In this document: piece after piece, positions 1 through 8,068 of the stretch
Layout of the letters: the number at the start of each line of letters is the position of its first letter
Numbering within the stretch: position 1 is the stretch's first letter
NCBI GenBank assembly: GCA_965207755.1
Contig: OZ242297.1
Coordinates: forward strand, 496,001-560,000
Source of the DNA: Aldehydirespirator sp028819505
Lineage (GTDB): Bacteria; Actinomycetota; Acidimicrobiia; Acidimicrobiales; Aldehydirespiratoraceae
Reading direction: 5' to 3'
Length of the DNA stretch: 64,000 bases
Notes under the pieces: generated by a model
Database searches by the model: none
Told to the model about the DNA's origin: nothing
The model's input: only the letters and a program-made list of their open reading frames with translations
Position numbers and translations under genes: made by a program

Positions 1-691
1 CCGGGCCGGCACACCAGCCGCGGTGGTCGACGATCTCGAGGCCGCGCTGACCGTCGGGATCGATGAGTTGACCCGCCCGGTCGACGCCATCCGCCACCAG
101 GCCAAGACCGTCACCGTCGGCATCTCCCGCTCGGACCAGACGCTGCTGCAAGCGCCGCTGATCCGGGCCGTGCTGGCCACAGGCGCACCCAGGGACAGTC
201 TCTCCTACTCCACCATCCGGGCCCTGGCCGATCTCAGCCCGGCGGTGGCCGAGGTGCTGGGCCACACCCGCTACCGGCTGGACGGGCTGGAGGGGATCGC
301 CGTCGTCGACCAGGGCGGCGTCGCGACCCGGATCACCTCGCGTACGGCTTCCGTCCCTTCACTGACCGGCAGCAAGCGCCGGGTGGCGGGAGAGCGCCGG
401 GTGCTGGCCGCCCGGGGCCGCCACGACGGGCGCACGGTCGTTTTCGTCCCGGAGGTGGCTGCGGGCGCCACCGTCGGCATCACCCTGCTGCACGTCCGCT
501 TCGAGGATTCCCTTCCGGCCCCGGCGGCTCGGAGCGTCCTGCAGGGGTACCGCAATCGCTACTCGGAGCTGCGCGACGCGGTGACCGAGACCGAGCCCGC
601 CTTCGACGACGACCGTCTGGCCGAGATCGCGGTCGTCGATCTGCTGACCGCCCCCATCGGAGACCTAGCCGACCGCTGGCGCTCGGGCTGA
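1..691 (+). CDS. GlmS-related SIS-domain protein, C-terminal part (truncated by window edge)
   Basis: The reading frame is open from the first bases of the window to TGA at 689-691, so only about 229 C-terminal residues are present. They include a segment rich in DAIRHQAKTVTVGISR, which I associate with the long GlmS-like (glucosamine-6-phosphate synthase related, SIS domain) proteins found upstream of acpS in Acidimicrobiia. No catalytic motif falls in this piece, so the name rests on remembered family resemblance and on gene order. The GTG at 23 is internal and is not the real start. It is followed by a hairpin repeat cluster and then acpS on the same strand. Confidence 0.5.
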   Translation, partial: RAGTPAAVVDDLEAALTVGIDELTRPVDAIRHQAKTVTVGISRSDQTLLQAPLIRAVLATGAPRDSLSYSTIRALADLSPAVAEVLGHTRYRLDGLEGIAVVDQGGVATRITSRTASVPSLTGSKRRVAGERRVLAARGRHDGRTVVFVPEVAAGATVGITLLHVRFEDSLPAPAARSVLQGYRNRYSELRDAVTETEPAFDDDRLAEIAVVDLLTAPIGDLADRWRSG

Positions 692-713
692 TTGGGGCCC
701 CTGCGGCCGCTAT

Positions 714-906
714 CGGAATTGGCAGCGTCTTGCGCGGTATGCGTGCATTGTGCTGCCAATTCCGAAATGGAGGGGGCCGGCTGACCGAATTGGCAGCGTC
801 TTGCACGGTATGCGTGCATTGTGCTGCCAATTCCGAAATGGAGGGGGCCGGCTGACCGAATTGGCAGCGTCTTGCACGGTATGCGTGCATTGTGCTGCCA
901 ATTCCG
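714..906. repeat. Three tandem copies of a 51-bp nested hairpin (71-bp period)
   Basis: Three nearly identical units have cores starting at 716, 787 and 858. Each is a long imperfect palindrome: an outer arm CGGAATTGGCAGC pairs with GCTGCCAATTCCG (13 bp in unit 1, one mismatch in the others). A 4x4 internal bulge follows, then an inner 6-bp arm TGCACG/CGTGCA (TGCGCG in unit 1) and a GTATG loop. The spacers are GAAATGGAGGGGGCCGGCTGAC. The cluster fills the gap between the GlmS-like gene and acpS. It resembles REP/BIME-type extragenic palindromes; transcription through it would give three stacked stem-loops. A possible degenerate relative lies at 2729-2776. Confidence 0.9.
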
Positions 907-935
907 GGAACGGCGAGACCTCGCCGGGGGCTCGG

Positions 936-941
936 TATCGT
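936..941 (+). promoter_or_regulatory. -10 element (TATCGT) of acpS, leaderless
   Basis: TATCGT ends 7 nt before GTG 949, so transcription should begin at or next to the start codon. It lies just downstream of the third hairpin. No convincing -35 is visible. Confidence 0.45.
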
Positions 942-948
942 TGTGGAC

Positions 949-1356
949 GTGGCGGAGGGTGCGAGCAACCCCGGGAACGCCGGAGTGGTGGGGATCGGCA
1001 CCGACCTGGTCGACGTCGACCGGTTCCGAACCGTGCTCCGGCGGCGCCCATCGGTGGCCGACCGGCTGTTCACGCCCCACGAGCGAACCTACGCGCACCG
1101 GGCCGTCGACCCGGCCGCCCGGCTGGCCGCCCGCTTCGCGGCCAAGGAGGCGGCCCTCAAGGCCCTCGGCTACGGGTTGGGCGGGATGCGCATGGCCGAG
1201 ATCGAGGTGGTCCGCGACGACGACGGCCGGCCCGAACTGGTGCTCCACGGTCAGGCCCGTTCGACCGCGGCCGGCCACGGCGTCAGCCGCTGGCTCGTCT
1301 CCCTGTCGCATACCGACCATCTCGCCCAGGCGACCGTCGTCGCGCTGGCTCGATGA
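949..1356 (+). CDS. acpS: Holo-[acyl-carrier-protein] synthase
   Basis: AcpS transfers 4'-phosphopantetheine from CoA to acyl carrier protein. The 135-residue protein has the N-terminal GIGTDLVDVDRF motif (residues 15-26, with the Mg-binding Asp19) and the FAAKEA motif (63-68, with the catalytic/metal Glu67). Length fits the family. GTG 949 is preferred because a TATCGT hexamer sits 7 nt upstream, but GTG 943 and GTG 985 (directly before VGIGTD) are in frame and possible. Its TGA overlaps the ATG of nnr in an ATGA junction, so the two genes are translationally coupled. This acpS-nnr-alr order is common in actinobacteria. Confidence 0.93.
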   Translation: MAEGASNPGNAGVVGIGTDLVDVDRFRTVLRRRPSVADRLFTPHERTYAHRAVDPAARLAARFAAKEAALKALGYGLGGMRMAEIEVVRDDDGRPELVLHGQARSTAAGHGVSRWLVSLSHTDHLAQATVVALAR

Positions 1357-2708
1357 TTCCGGTCGTTGCGCCGGCTCGGATGGCCGAGATCGACGCCGCC
1401 GCGCCCGAACCCGTCGACGTGCTGATCGAGCGGGCCGGAGCGGCTGTGGCCCGGGCCGCGGCCGAGGTGATGGGCGGACGGCTCGGACAGCGGGTCGTGG
1501 TGCTGGCCGGTCCCGGCAACAACGGCGCCGACGGCAGGGCCGCCGCCCGCCGGTTGCGCCGGCGCGGGGCGCGGGTTCGCGTCTTCTCCGCCAGCGATGC
1601 TCCCGAGACGCTGCCGGCTGCGGACCTCTACATCGACGCGGCCTTCGGCACCGGTCTGTCAAGGCCCTACACCCCGCCGCGGAGAGGCCGGCCCGACGCG
1701 CCGGTGCTGGCCGTCGACATACCCAGCGGTCTCGACGGCCTGACCGGCGTGTCGCTGGGCGGCCCGGTGTGGCCGGCACGGCGCACGGTCACCTTCGCGG
1801 CACTCAAGCCGGGCCTGCTGTTCGGCGAGGGTCCGGCCGCCTGCGGGGATACGACCGTGGCCGATATCGGCCTCGCCGTCGACGATGACGATGGCGACGC
1901 GTGCGGGCTGATGACCGACGCCGACATCGGGTCGCTGCCCGCGGGCACCGGCGCCACCCACAAGTGGCACTCCGCCGCTCTGGTCGTGGCCGGCTCGCCG
2001 GGAATGGGCGGCGCCGCCGCGCTGGCGTGCGAGGCCGCCGCGCGCAGCGGGGCCCGCATGATCCACCTCAGCACCTCCGCCGAGGCAGGCACGGTCCCAT
2101 TCATCGAGGCGGTGCGATCCGAGCCGCCCCTGGCGGTGGACGCCGCCCGCTTCGCAGTGTGTGCAGCCGGGCCGGGCATGGGCACCGGCGAACAGGCTGC
2201 GAAGCGTCTCGCCGACGCCTTGGCGCTCGACTTGCCCACCGTGATAGACGCCGACGGGCTGCGCCTGCTGCACGCCCCCGCGGTTGCGGCTGCCATGAAT
2301 CGGTGCCGTAGCCGCTCAGTGCCCGTTGTGCTCACCCCGCACGACGCCGAGTTGGAGGCGGTGACGGGCAGCAGGCCTGGGCCGGACCGTATCGCCGCAG
2401 CCAGAGCCGCCGCGGCACAGACCCAGGCCGTCGTGCTGCTCAAGGGCGGCCCCACCGTGGTCGCCGACCCGAGCGGACGGGCCAGGATCGTGTCCAGCGG
2501 GGACTCTCGGCTGGCCTCGGCCGGCACCGGCGACGTCCTTACCGGCGTCATTGCGGGCCGCCTGGCCGCCTTCGGGCCGCGGCGTCTGCTTCACCGTGTG
2601 GCCGAGGCCGCCCACATCCACGGAAGGGCCGCAACCCAGGGCGCTGAGGAGGCCGCCCGCCTCATAGCCAGCGACCTCCTGAGCGCCCTGCGCACCGTCA
2701 CGCCATGA
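1353..2708 (+). CDS. nnr: Bifunctional NAD(P)H-hydrate epimerase / ADP-dependent hydrate dehydratase
   Basis: This enzyme repairs hydrated NAD(P)H. An N-terminal YjeF_N epimerase domain interconverts R and S hydrates, and a C-terminal ribokinase-like domain dehydrates the S form with ADP. The 451-residue product shows PGNNGADG (54-61) and DIPSGLDG (122-129) in the epimerase half, and AGTGDVLTG (390-398), the nucleotide-binding motif with the catalytic Asp, in the dehydratase half. The epimerase half looks short, consistent with compact actinobacterial forms. Start ATG 1353 overlaps the acpS stop (ATGA). An imperfect inverted repeat follows at 2729-2776. Confidence 0.93.
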   Translation: MIPVVAPARMAEIDAAAPEPVDVLIERAGAAVARAAAEVMGGRLGQRVVVLAGPGNNGADGRAAARRLRRRGARVRVFSASDAPETLPAADLYIDAAFGTGLSRPYTPPRRGRPDAPVLAVDIPSGLDGLTGVSLGGPVWPARRTVTFAALKPGLLFGEGPAACGDTTVADIGLAVDDDDGDACGLMTDADIGSLPAGTGATHKWHSAALVVAGSPGMGGAAALACEAAARSGARMIHLSTSAEAGTVPFIEAVRSEPPLAVDAARFAVCAAGPGMGTGEQAAKRLADALALDLPTVIDADGLRLLHAPAVAAAMNRCRSRSVPVVLTPHDAELEAVTGSRPGPDRIAAARAAAAQTQAVVLLKGGPTVVADPSGRARIVSSGDSRLASAGTGDVLTGVIAGRLAAFGPRRLLHRVAEAAHIHGRAATQGAEEAARLIASDLLSALRTVTP

Positions 2709-2728
2709 GCTGGTCAGCGCTGTTTCGC

Positions 2729-2776
2729 GAGTTGGCAGCGGTGGAGGCCGGTTCGGGCGCTCAGCGCTGCCAGTTC
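2729..2776. repeat. Imperfect inverted repeat between nnr and alr
   Basis: GAGTTGGCAGCG (2729-2740) faces CGCTGCCAGTTC (2765-2776) with two mismatches in 12 bp. The arm shares TTGGCAGC with the 714-906 hairpins and may be a degenerate member of that family, or a terminator-like stem after nnr. No T-run follows. Confidence 0.55.
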
Positions 2777-2823
2777 GGCGGCCGGTCCGTCAGGCGGGGG
2801 CCTACGGTGAGCGTGGTCGCGGC

Positions 2824-3960
2824 GTGAGCGCATCCAGCCTGTCGGCGCGCCAGGCCAGGGTTCGGCCCGCGGCCATCGAGGCCAACGCTCGGCGCCTTGC
2901 CGACCGGGCCGGCGACGCGGCCCTGTGCGCGGTGGTCAAAGCCGACGGCTACGGCCACGGCGCCGTCACGGCGGCCCGGGCCGCTCTGGCGGGGGGTGCG
3001 TCCTCGCTGGCAGTGTCCACGATTCCGGAGGCTCTGGAGATCACCGGGTGCATCCAGGGCGACGTGCCCGTGCTCGTCCTGTCGGAGACCGCTCCCCGGT
3101 CGGCGGCCGACGCCGCGGAATGCGCCGGCGAGCGGGTGCGGTTCACGGTGGCGTCGGTCCCCGGCATCGAGGCGCTGGCCGCCGCGGGCGGACCTGAGCG
3201 GTCGGTCCACCTCAATGTGGACACCGGCATGCACCGCATGGGCGTCCTGCCCGCCGAACTCGACTCGGTCGCCGGTGCCCTGCGAGCAGCCCGTGACCGG
3301 CTGCGCCTCGAGGGTGTGTGGACTCACCTCGCAGCAGCGGACGCTCCCGACGATCCGTTCACAGCCGAGCAACTGGCCCGATTCGACGGGGCACTGGCCC
3401 GGTTGCGCCGGCGCGGTCTGTCCCCCAGGGTCGTCCATGCCGCCAACTCGGCGGGGCTGCTGGCCCATCCCGACGCCCGACGAGACCTGGTCCGGGCGGG
3501 GATCGCGGTCTACGGGGTCGCGCCGTCGCCGGAGCTGGACGGCGTCGTGCCCCTCGATCCGGCAATGGAGTTGGTCTCGACGGTCGCTGCGGTGCGCGCC
3601 GTGGCGCCGGGTGAGAGCGTGTCCTACGGCCGCCGCTGGCGGGCCGCCGAGCCGACGCGGGTGGCCACCGTGGCAATCGGCTACGCCGACGGCGTACGCC
3701 GCGACAGCGGCGCGGCCGGCGTGGAGGTGCTGGTGCGGGGCCGGCGGTGCCCCATACTCGGCGTGGTGACAATGGACCAGCTGATGGTCGCGCTGGATCC
3801 GGCCGTCTCCCGGGAGGTGACGACCGGCGACGAGGTCGTCCTGATCGGCCGCCAGGGCGCGGAGGAGATCACGGCCACCGAGATCGGCGAACGGCTCGCG
3901 ACCATTCCCTACGAGGTCTTGACTTCCATCTCAGCCCGCGTCCCTCGCACCATTGCCTGA
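2824..3960 (+). CDS. alr: Alanine racemase
   Basis: A PLP enzyme converting L-alanine to D-alanine for peptidoglycan. The 378-residue protein carries the PLP-lysine motif VVKADGYGHG with Lys39, and the second catalytic base Tyr268 in VSYGRRW, followed by the typical IGYADG segment. The length is normal for the family. It starts with GTG 2824. A TACGGT hexamer at 2803-2808 may be its -10, giving a short 5' leader. It follows nnr by about 115 nt, and a toxin-antitoxin pair starts right after its stop. Confidence 0.95.
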   Translation: MSASSLSARQARVRPAAIEANARRLADRAGDAALCAVVKADGYGHGAVTAARAALAGGASSLAVSTIPEALEITGCIQGDVPVLVLSETAPRSAADAAECAGERVRFTVASVPGIEALAAAGGPERSVHLNVDTGMHRMGVLPAELDSVAGALRAARDRLRLEGVWTHLAAADAPDDPFTAEQLARFDGALARLRRRGLSPRVVHAANSAGLLAHPDARRDLVRAGIAVYGVAPSPELDGVVPLDPAMELVSTVAAVRAVAPGESVSYGRRWRAAEPTRVATVAIGYADGVRRDSGAAGVEVLVRGRRCPILGVVTMDQLMVALDPAVSREVTTGDEVVLIGRQGAEEITATEIGERLATIPYEVLTSISARVPRTIA

Positions 3961-3980
3961 CCGGCGATGCTGCGGACGGT

Positions 3981-3986
3981 TATACT
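3981..3986 (+). promoter_or_regulatory. -10 element (TATACT) of vapB-like gene, leaderless
   Basis: TATACT ends 7 nt before ATG 3994 and is the nearest match to TATAAT in the area. It favours ATG 3994 over the upstream in-frame ATG 3967, which would lie before the promoter. Confidence 0.6.
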
Positions 3987-3993
3987 GGTCCGT

Positions 3994-4224
3994 ATGACTC
4001 ATCGAGTTGGGGCGAAGGGCCAGGTGGTCATCCCCAAGGAACTGCGCGACTGCTTCGGCATCGAGCCGGGCGACGAAGTTGCCTTGTGGAACTGTGGCGA
4101 CCATGTGGCCGTCAGGCCGGTCCGCAACCCGGAGACGTTGCGGGGCCGATTCCGCGGGCTGGACCTCAGCGGCGATCTGGATGCTGAGCGAAGGGCCGAA
4201 CACCGCCGCGACGCGAGCCGATGA
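3994..4224 (+). CDS. AbrB/MazE-type antitoxin (VapB-like)
   Basis: A 76-residue swapped-hairpin AbrB-family DNA-binding protein. VGAKGQVVIPKELRDCFGI near the N-terminus is the standard AbrB/SpoVT core, followed by GDEVAL. The family's antitoxins bind their own promoter and neutralise the partner toxin through the C-terminal tail. ATG 3994 is chosen over ATG 3967 because TATACT lies 7 nt upstream and AbrB antitoxins begin only a few residues before the core. Its stop overlaps the PIN-domain gene in an ATGA junction, which is typical of vapBC operons. Confidence 0.85.
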   Translation: MTHRVGAKGQVVIPKELRDCFGIEPGDEVALWNCGDHVAVRPVRNPETLRGRFRGLDLSGDLDAERRAEHRRDASR

Positions 4225-4610
4225 GCGTGGCCCTGGACTCCTGGGCTATTCTGCGGTATCTCGAAGGCAGTGAGCCGGCTGCCTCTGAAGTCGCCGTCCT
4301 GCTCCGTTCCGAGAAGCCGGTGGTGAGTTGGATCAACCTGGGGGAGGTCTTCTACATCGTCCGCCGGCGAGCGGGCGAGACGGAGGCCACGACGGCCTTG
4401 CGGGATCTGCGCCATGTCGTCAGGGCTGACCTGCCGACGCCGGACCGGGTTCTCGAAGCCGCCAGGATCAAGGCTGACCACCCCATGGCCTACGCCGGTG
4501 CCTTCGCTGCAGCCACCGCCGCCAGCGCGGGCGCGGTCCTGTGGACCGGGGATCCTGAAATCCTGGTCGAGGGCGCCCCCTGGTCGTGGCGTGACCTGCG
4601 CGGCCCGTGA
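4221..4610 (+). CDS. PIN-domain toxin (VapC-like) lacking one catalytic Asp
   Basis: A 129-residue PIN-domain protein, expected to be an endoribonuclease. Visible acidic residues are Asp6 (ALDS), Glu42 (NLGEVFYIV) and Asp111 (TGDPE). The position that is normally Asp in the YADAFAAA motif is Gly93 here (AYAGAFAAA), so the active site appears incomplete and the nuclease may be weak or inactive. It overlaps the antitoxin gene by 4 nt. Family assignment is firm; toxicity is doubtful. Confidence 0.85.
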   Translation: MSVALDSWAILRYLEGSEPAASEVAVLLRSEKPVVSWINLGEVFYIVRRRAGETEATTALRDLRHVVRADLPTPDRVLEAARIKADHPMAYAGAFAAATAASAGAVLWTGDPEILVEGAPWSWRDLRGP

Positions 4611-4710
4611 GGACGGCGCCGCTTCGACCAGTCAATGGACTGACGCCGGCCCGCCGGATCTGCGCGAGTCAGCTCTACTGGGTGGCCGCGGTGGAATCGG
4701 GGCAGGGAAG

Positions 4711-5598
4711 ATGGTCGCGCCGGTCGATCTGCTGATCCCCGGGGTGGAGATCGGTCATTGGACCGATCCGGTGGCCCGCACCGGGTGCACCGTGATCGTC
4801 CTGCCGCCCGGCACGGCCGCCTCCGGCGAGGTGCGTGGCGGCGCCCCGGCCACTCGCGACTTCGCGCTGCTGGCGCCCGAACGGCTCGTCGAGCACGTCG
4901 ATGCGGTGGTGCTCGCCGGCGGCTCCGCTTTCGGGCTGGCCGCGGCCGACGGGGTGATGGAGGTGCTCGAGGCCGAGGGGCGCGGGTTCGACACACCGCA
5001 TGGACCGGTGCCCATCGTGGTGGCCATGGCTCTGTACGACCTCGGTGTGGGGGACCCGGCCGTCCGCCCCGACGCTGCCGCGGGCAGGCATGCAGCAGCG
5101 AACCGGTCCGCCAGGTCGGCGCTCGGCGCGGTTGGCGCCGGCACCGGCGCGACGGTGTCGAAATGGCTGGGTGACGAGAATGCCGAGCCGGGCGGGCTCG
5201 GGATCGCCGCCGCGCGCCGCGACGAGCTGGTCGTCAGCGCGGTTGTGGCCCTCAACGCGGCCGGCAGCCCGCCGCCGCAGTCGCAGCAGACAATGGAGCA
5301 GGTCGAGGCCGGAACGTTCGAGCGGTGGGAGGGCCGGACCCAGCCGTTCGCCAACACGACCCTGTGCGCGGTGGTCACCAACGCGTCGCTGACCAAGCTC
5401 GACTGTTTCTGGGTGTCCCAGGGAGGCCACGACGGGCTGGCGCGGACCCTGGTGCCGGCCCACTCCCGCTCCGACGGCGATGCGGTGGTGGCCGCGGCCA
5501 CGGGGGGAGTGCCGGCCGACGCTGACGACGTGCGGCTCCTGGCGGTGGCCGCCGTGGCCAAGGCGGTGCGCGGCGCTGTCGGCGCGGACGGCGGTTGA
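4711..5598 (+). CDS. P1 family (DmpA/S58-type) peptidase
   Basis: A 295-residue Ntn-like hydrolase of the DmpA/P1 family. These proteins cleave themselves and become aminopeptidases with an N-terminal nucleophile. The fold hallmarks are LAGGSAFGLAAADGV (about 68-82), GAVGAGTGAT (139-148) and PFANTTLCAVVTNA, where Thr216 or Thr217 would be the nucleophile exposed by autocleavage. ATG 4711 is preceded by GGCAGGGAAG, a plausible ribosome site. It sits alone between the VapBC pair and the tsa genes. The substrate cannot be read from sequence. Confidence 0.85.
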   Translation: MVAPVDLLIPGVEIGHWTDPVARTGCTVIVLPPGTAASGEVRGGAPATRDFALLAPERLVEHVDAVVLAGGSAFGLAAADGVMEVLEAEGRGFDTPHGPVPIVVAMALYDLGVGDPAVRPDAAAGRHAAANRSARSALGAVGAGTGATVSKWLGDENAEPGGLGIAAARRDELVVSAVVALNAAGSPPPQSQQTMEQVEAGTFERWEGRTQPFANTTLCAVVTNASLTKLDCFWVSQGGHDGLARTLVPAHSRSDGDAVVAAATGGVPADADDVRLLAVAAVAKAVRGAVGADGG

Positions 5599-5656
5599 CC
5601 CGCCTGGCGCCCTGTCCTGGCGGCCTGCCCCCATCCGGTCCGTCACCGGTCGTCGG

Positions 5657-5662
5657 TACGAT
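5657..5662 (+). promoter_or_regulatory. -10 element (TACGAT) of tsaE, leaderless
   Basis: TACGAT is followed by six bases and GTG 5669. It selects this GTG over the in-frame ATG 5705. Confidence 0.5.
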
Positions 5663-5668
5663 CCAGGG

Positions 5669-6187
5669 GTGCAGACACCCGCCCGCGAGTCCCGCCAGGC
5701 CTCGATGATCACCTGCAGCACGGCCGCAGTCGACGAGACGAGAGCCCTCGGCGGGAGCGTCGCGGCGGTGGTGGACACCGGAGACGTGGTGGTGCTCGTC
5801 GGGGACCTGGGCGCGGGCAAGACGGCCTTCGTGCAGGGCTTCGCGGCCGCCCTCGGCGTGACCGCCCCCGTCACCAGCCCCACCTTCACCCTGGCCAACC
5901 GGTACGAGGGCCGCCTGGTGGTCAACCATCTCGACGTCTATCGCTTCGACTGCCCCGAGGAGGTCGGCGACCTCGCCCTCCCCGAGCTCCTCGACGACGG
6001 AGTGACCCTCGTGGAATGGGGCGACACCATCTCGTCGGCGCTCGGCGCCGAGCACCTGTCGGTCACGATCCGCTTCGGCGCGGGCGACGACGACCGCAGC
6101 TTCGAGCTGCACAGCAACGGCGAGTCTTGGCAGCGCCGCGCCGGTCGGCTGAGCGCCGCCCTCGAGCCTTGGGCCTCTCCGTGCTGA
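5669..6187 (+). CDS. tsaE: tRNA t6A biosynthesis ATPase TsaE
   Basis: TsaE is the ATPase that cycles the TsaB-TsaD complex in making N6-threonylcarbamoyladenosine at position 37 of ANN-decoding tRNAs. The 172-residue product has a Walker A motif GDLGAGKT (45-52), then TSPTF and HLDVYR, all conserved in the family. GTG 5669 is chosen because TACGAT lies 6 nt upstream. ATG 5705 would remove only 12 residues. Its stop overlaps tsaB, and tsaE-tsaB-tsaD form one operon. Confidence 0.95.
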   Translation: MQTPARESRQASMITCSTAAVDETRALGGSVAAVVDTGDVVVLVGDLGAGKTAFVQGFAAALGVTAPVTSPTFTLANRYEGRLVVNHLDVYRFDCPEEVGDLALPELLDDGVTLVEWGDTISSALGAEHLSVTIRFGAGDDDRSFELHSNGESWQRRAGRLSAALEPWASPC

Positions 6188-6879
6188 TACTCGGGATCGA
6201 GTCGGCCACCGGCCGCGTCGGCTGCGCCATCGGAGGCCACGAAGGCGTGCGCGCCTCGGTCCAGGCCACCCGCGAGCGCCGCCATGCCGAGCTGCTCGCT
6301 CCCCAGATCGAGGCGGCATGCGCCCACGCCGGCGTCTCGCTGCGCGACCTGGGCGCGGTCGCGGTCGATGTCGGCCCGGGCCTCTACACCGGCCTCCGGG
6401 TGGGCGTCACCACCGCCATCACCATGGCGCACGCCCTGCGGGTGCCCATGGTGGCGGTCAGCAGCCTCGACCTGGTCGCCTACCCGCTGCGCCACGCCGG
6501 CCGCACCATCACGGTGATGATCGACGCCCGCCGCGGCGAGGTGTTCCACGCCCGGTACGGCTGCCTTCCCGGAGGGGTCCAGCGGCTGAGCGACCCGGAG
6601 GTCTGCGCCCCCGACCACGTCGTGTCCCAGATCCTGGCCAGCGACGGCGAGACGCTCGCTGTGGGGGACGGGGCGGTGCTCTACGCCTCCATGCTCGATC
6701 CGCTGCGCGGCGTCGAACTGGCCGACCCGGGCTTCGCCCACCCCTCGGCCGAGTCGCTGGTGCTGCTGGCCCACGCTCCGGCCGTGCGGGAGGAGTTCGT
6801 GCGGCCCGACGAGATCCGGCCCCTCTACCTGCGCCGCCCCGACGCGCAGGCCCCGAGGCCGACTCGACAGAACCGGTAG
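6181..6879 (+). CDS. tsaB: tRNA t6A biosynthesis protein TsaB
   Basis: An inactive ASKHA-fold paralogue that scaffolds TsaD in t6A synthesis. The 232-residue protein begins VLILGIESATGRVG and contains DVGPGLYTGLRVG, the diagnostic glycine-rich segment. GTG 6181 overlaps the tsaE stop by 7 nt; TTG 6169 is an alternative. The rimI acetyltransferase often placed between tsaB and tsaD in other bacteria is absent: tsaD follows after only 9 nt. Confidence 0.94.
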   Translation: MLILGIESATGRVGCAIGGHEGVRASVQATRERRHAELLAPQIEAACAHAGVSLRDLGAVAVDVGPGLYTGLRVGVTTAITMAHALRVPMVAVSSLDLVAYPLRHAGRTITVMIDARRGEVFHARYGCLPGGVQRLSDPEVCAPDHVVSQILASDGETLAVGDGAVLYASMLDPLRGVELADPGFAHPSAESLVLLAHAPAVREEFVRPDEIRPLYLRRPDAQAPRPTRQNR

Positions 6880-6888
6880 GAAGGGACG

Positions 6889-7947
6889 ATGGAGAACGGC
6901 GCGAAGGACGCAGCGACGAACGGAGCGGGCAGCGGAGCGAGGCATCGCGGCGATGCGATTCTGGGCATCGAGACCTCCTGCGACGAGACGGCCGCGGCGG
7001 TCGTGGCCAGCGGGCGGCAGGTGCTGTCGTCGGTGGTGTCGAGCCAGGTGGACCTGCATGCCCGCTACGGCGGCGTCGTCCCCGAGGTCGCGGGACGGGC
7101 CCACGTGGAGAGGCTGGTGCCGGTGATGTCGCAGGCGCTGGTGGAGTCGGCCCTGGAGGACTCCGACATCGCGGCGGTGGCGGCCACGGCCGGTCCGGGG
7201 CTGGTGGGGGCGCTGCTCGTCGGCGTGTCGGCGGCCAAGGCGCTGGCGCTGGTGTGGGACGTGCCCTTCGTGGCCGTCAATCATCTGGAGGCCCACCTCC
7301 ACGCCGCCTTCCTCGACGAGCCGAGCCTGGAGCTGCCCGTGGTGGTGATACTCGTGTCCGGCGGCCACACGATGCTGGTGCTGATGGAGGGCCGTCTGCG
7401 CTACCGGGTGCTCGGCGCCACTCTCGACGACGCCGCCGGGGAGGCGTTCGACAAGGTGGCCCGCTACATGGGCCTCGGCTATCCGGGCGGCCCGGTGATC
7501 GACCGGCTCAGCGGGCGGGGGGACCGCCACGCCGTCGCCTTCCCCCGGGCGATGCTGCACGACGGCTGGAACTTCTCCTTCAGCGGGCTGAAGACCGCGG
7601 TCATCAACCACCTGAGGCGCCATCCCGACGCTCCGACCGAGGATGTGGCCGCGTCTTTCCAGGAGGCGGTGGCGGACGTGCTGCTGGCCAAGGCCCGCCG
7701 GGCCGCGGAGGCCCACGACGCCCGGGGCCTGTGCCTGGCCGGAGGCGTGGCGGCCAACAGCCGGCTGCGCGAGATGACGCTCGACGCCTGCACGGCCGAC
7801 GGGCTGGCCGCGTACCTGCCGAGCCGGGCCATGTGTACCGACAACGCCGCCATGGTGGCGGCCGCGGGCTGGTGGCGGTTGCATGCCGACGGCCCCTCCC
7901 CGCTCACTGTCGGGGCGGACCCTTCGCTGGGCCTGCCGGAGGACTGA
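6889..7947 (+). CDS. tsaD: tRNA N6-adenosine threonylcarbamoyltransferase TsaD
   Basis: The catalytic subunit that transfers threonylcarbamoyl from threonylcarbamoyl-AMP to A37 of tRNA. The 352-residue protein has ILGIETSCDETAAAVV near the start and the metal-binding HLEAH motif (His132, His136), then LVSGGHT and the C-terminal CTDNAAM. The first 20 residues are a low-complexity extension. ATG 6889 follows AGGAAGGGACG, a good ribosome site. It is the last gene of the tsaEBD operon; the groES promoter starts about 20 nt after its stop. Confidence 0.96.
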   Translation: MENGAKDAATNGAGSGARHRGDAILGIETSCDETAAAVVASGRQVLSSVVSSQVDLHARYGGVVPEVAGRAHVERLVPVMSQALVESALEDSDIAAVAATAGPGLVGALLVGVSAAKALALVWDVPFVAVNHLEAHLHAAFLDEPSLELPVVVILVSGGHTMLVLMEGRLRYRVLGATLDDAAGEAFDKVARYMGLGYPGGPVIDRLSGRGDRHAVAFPRAMLHDGWNFSFSGLKTAVINHLRRHPDAPTEDVAASFQEAVADVLLAKARRAAEAHDARGLCLAGGVAANSRLREMTLDACTADGLAAYLPSRAMCTDNAAMVAAAGWWRLHADGPSPLTVGADPSLGLPED

Positions 7948-7965
7948 AACCCCGGCGCCCGCGCG

Positions 7966-7994
7966 TTGTGGCGCGCGCCGGCAGGCCGTATCGT
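7966..7994 (+). promoter_or_regulatory. Sigma-70 type promoter of groESL
   Basis: A -35 TTGTGG (7966-7971), a 17-nt spacer and a -10 TATCGT (7989-7994) precede the CIRCE element, which begins at the last base of the -10. Transcription should start near 8001, inside the operator. Confidence 0.7.
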
Positions 7995-8020
7995 TGGCAC
8001 TCGTCACGGGAGAGTGCCAA
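7994..8020 (+). promoter_or_regulatory. CIRCE operator (HrcA binding site)
   Basis: TTGGCACTC (7994-8002), nine spacer bases, then GAGTGCCAA (8012-8020). This is a perfect 9-9-9 inverted repeat matching the CIRCE consensus apart from a symmetric A-to-G / T-to-C change. It predicts HrcA repression of groESL relieved by heat. No hrcA gene lies in this window. Confidence 0.93.
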
Positions 8021-8068
8021 CGCCCGTGCTCAGTCCAAGAAACCAGAAACCCGAGTCCGGGAGGACAC

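Noticed and set aside
892..948. ATG 892 as the acpS start
   Set aside because: It lies inside the third hairpin repeat and upstream of the TATCGT -10; the encoded residues are repeat sequence without family resemblance.
750..1352. Long in-frame extension upstream of nnr
   Set aside because: It is a shadow frame through the hairpins and acpS. The ATGA junction at 1353 and the family N-terminus fix the real start.
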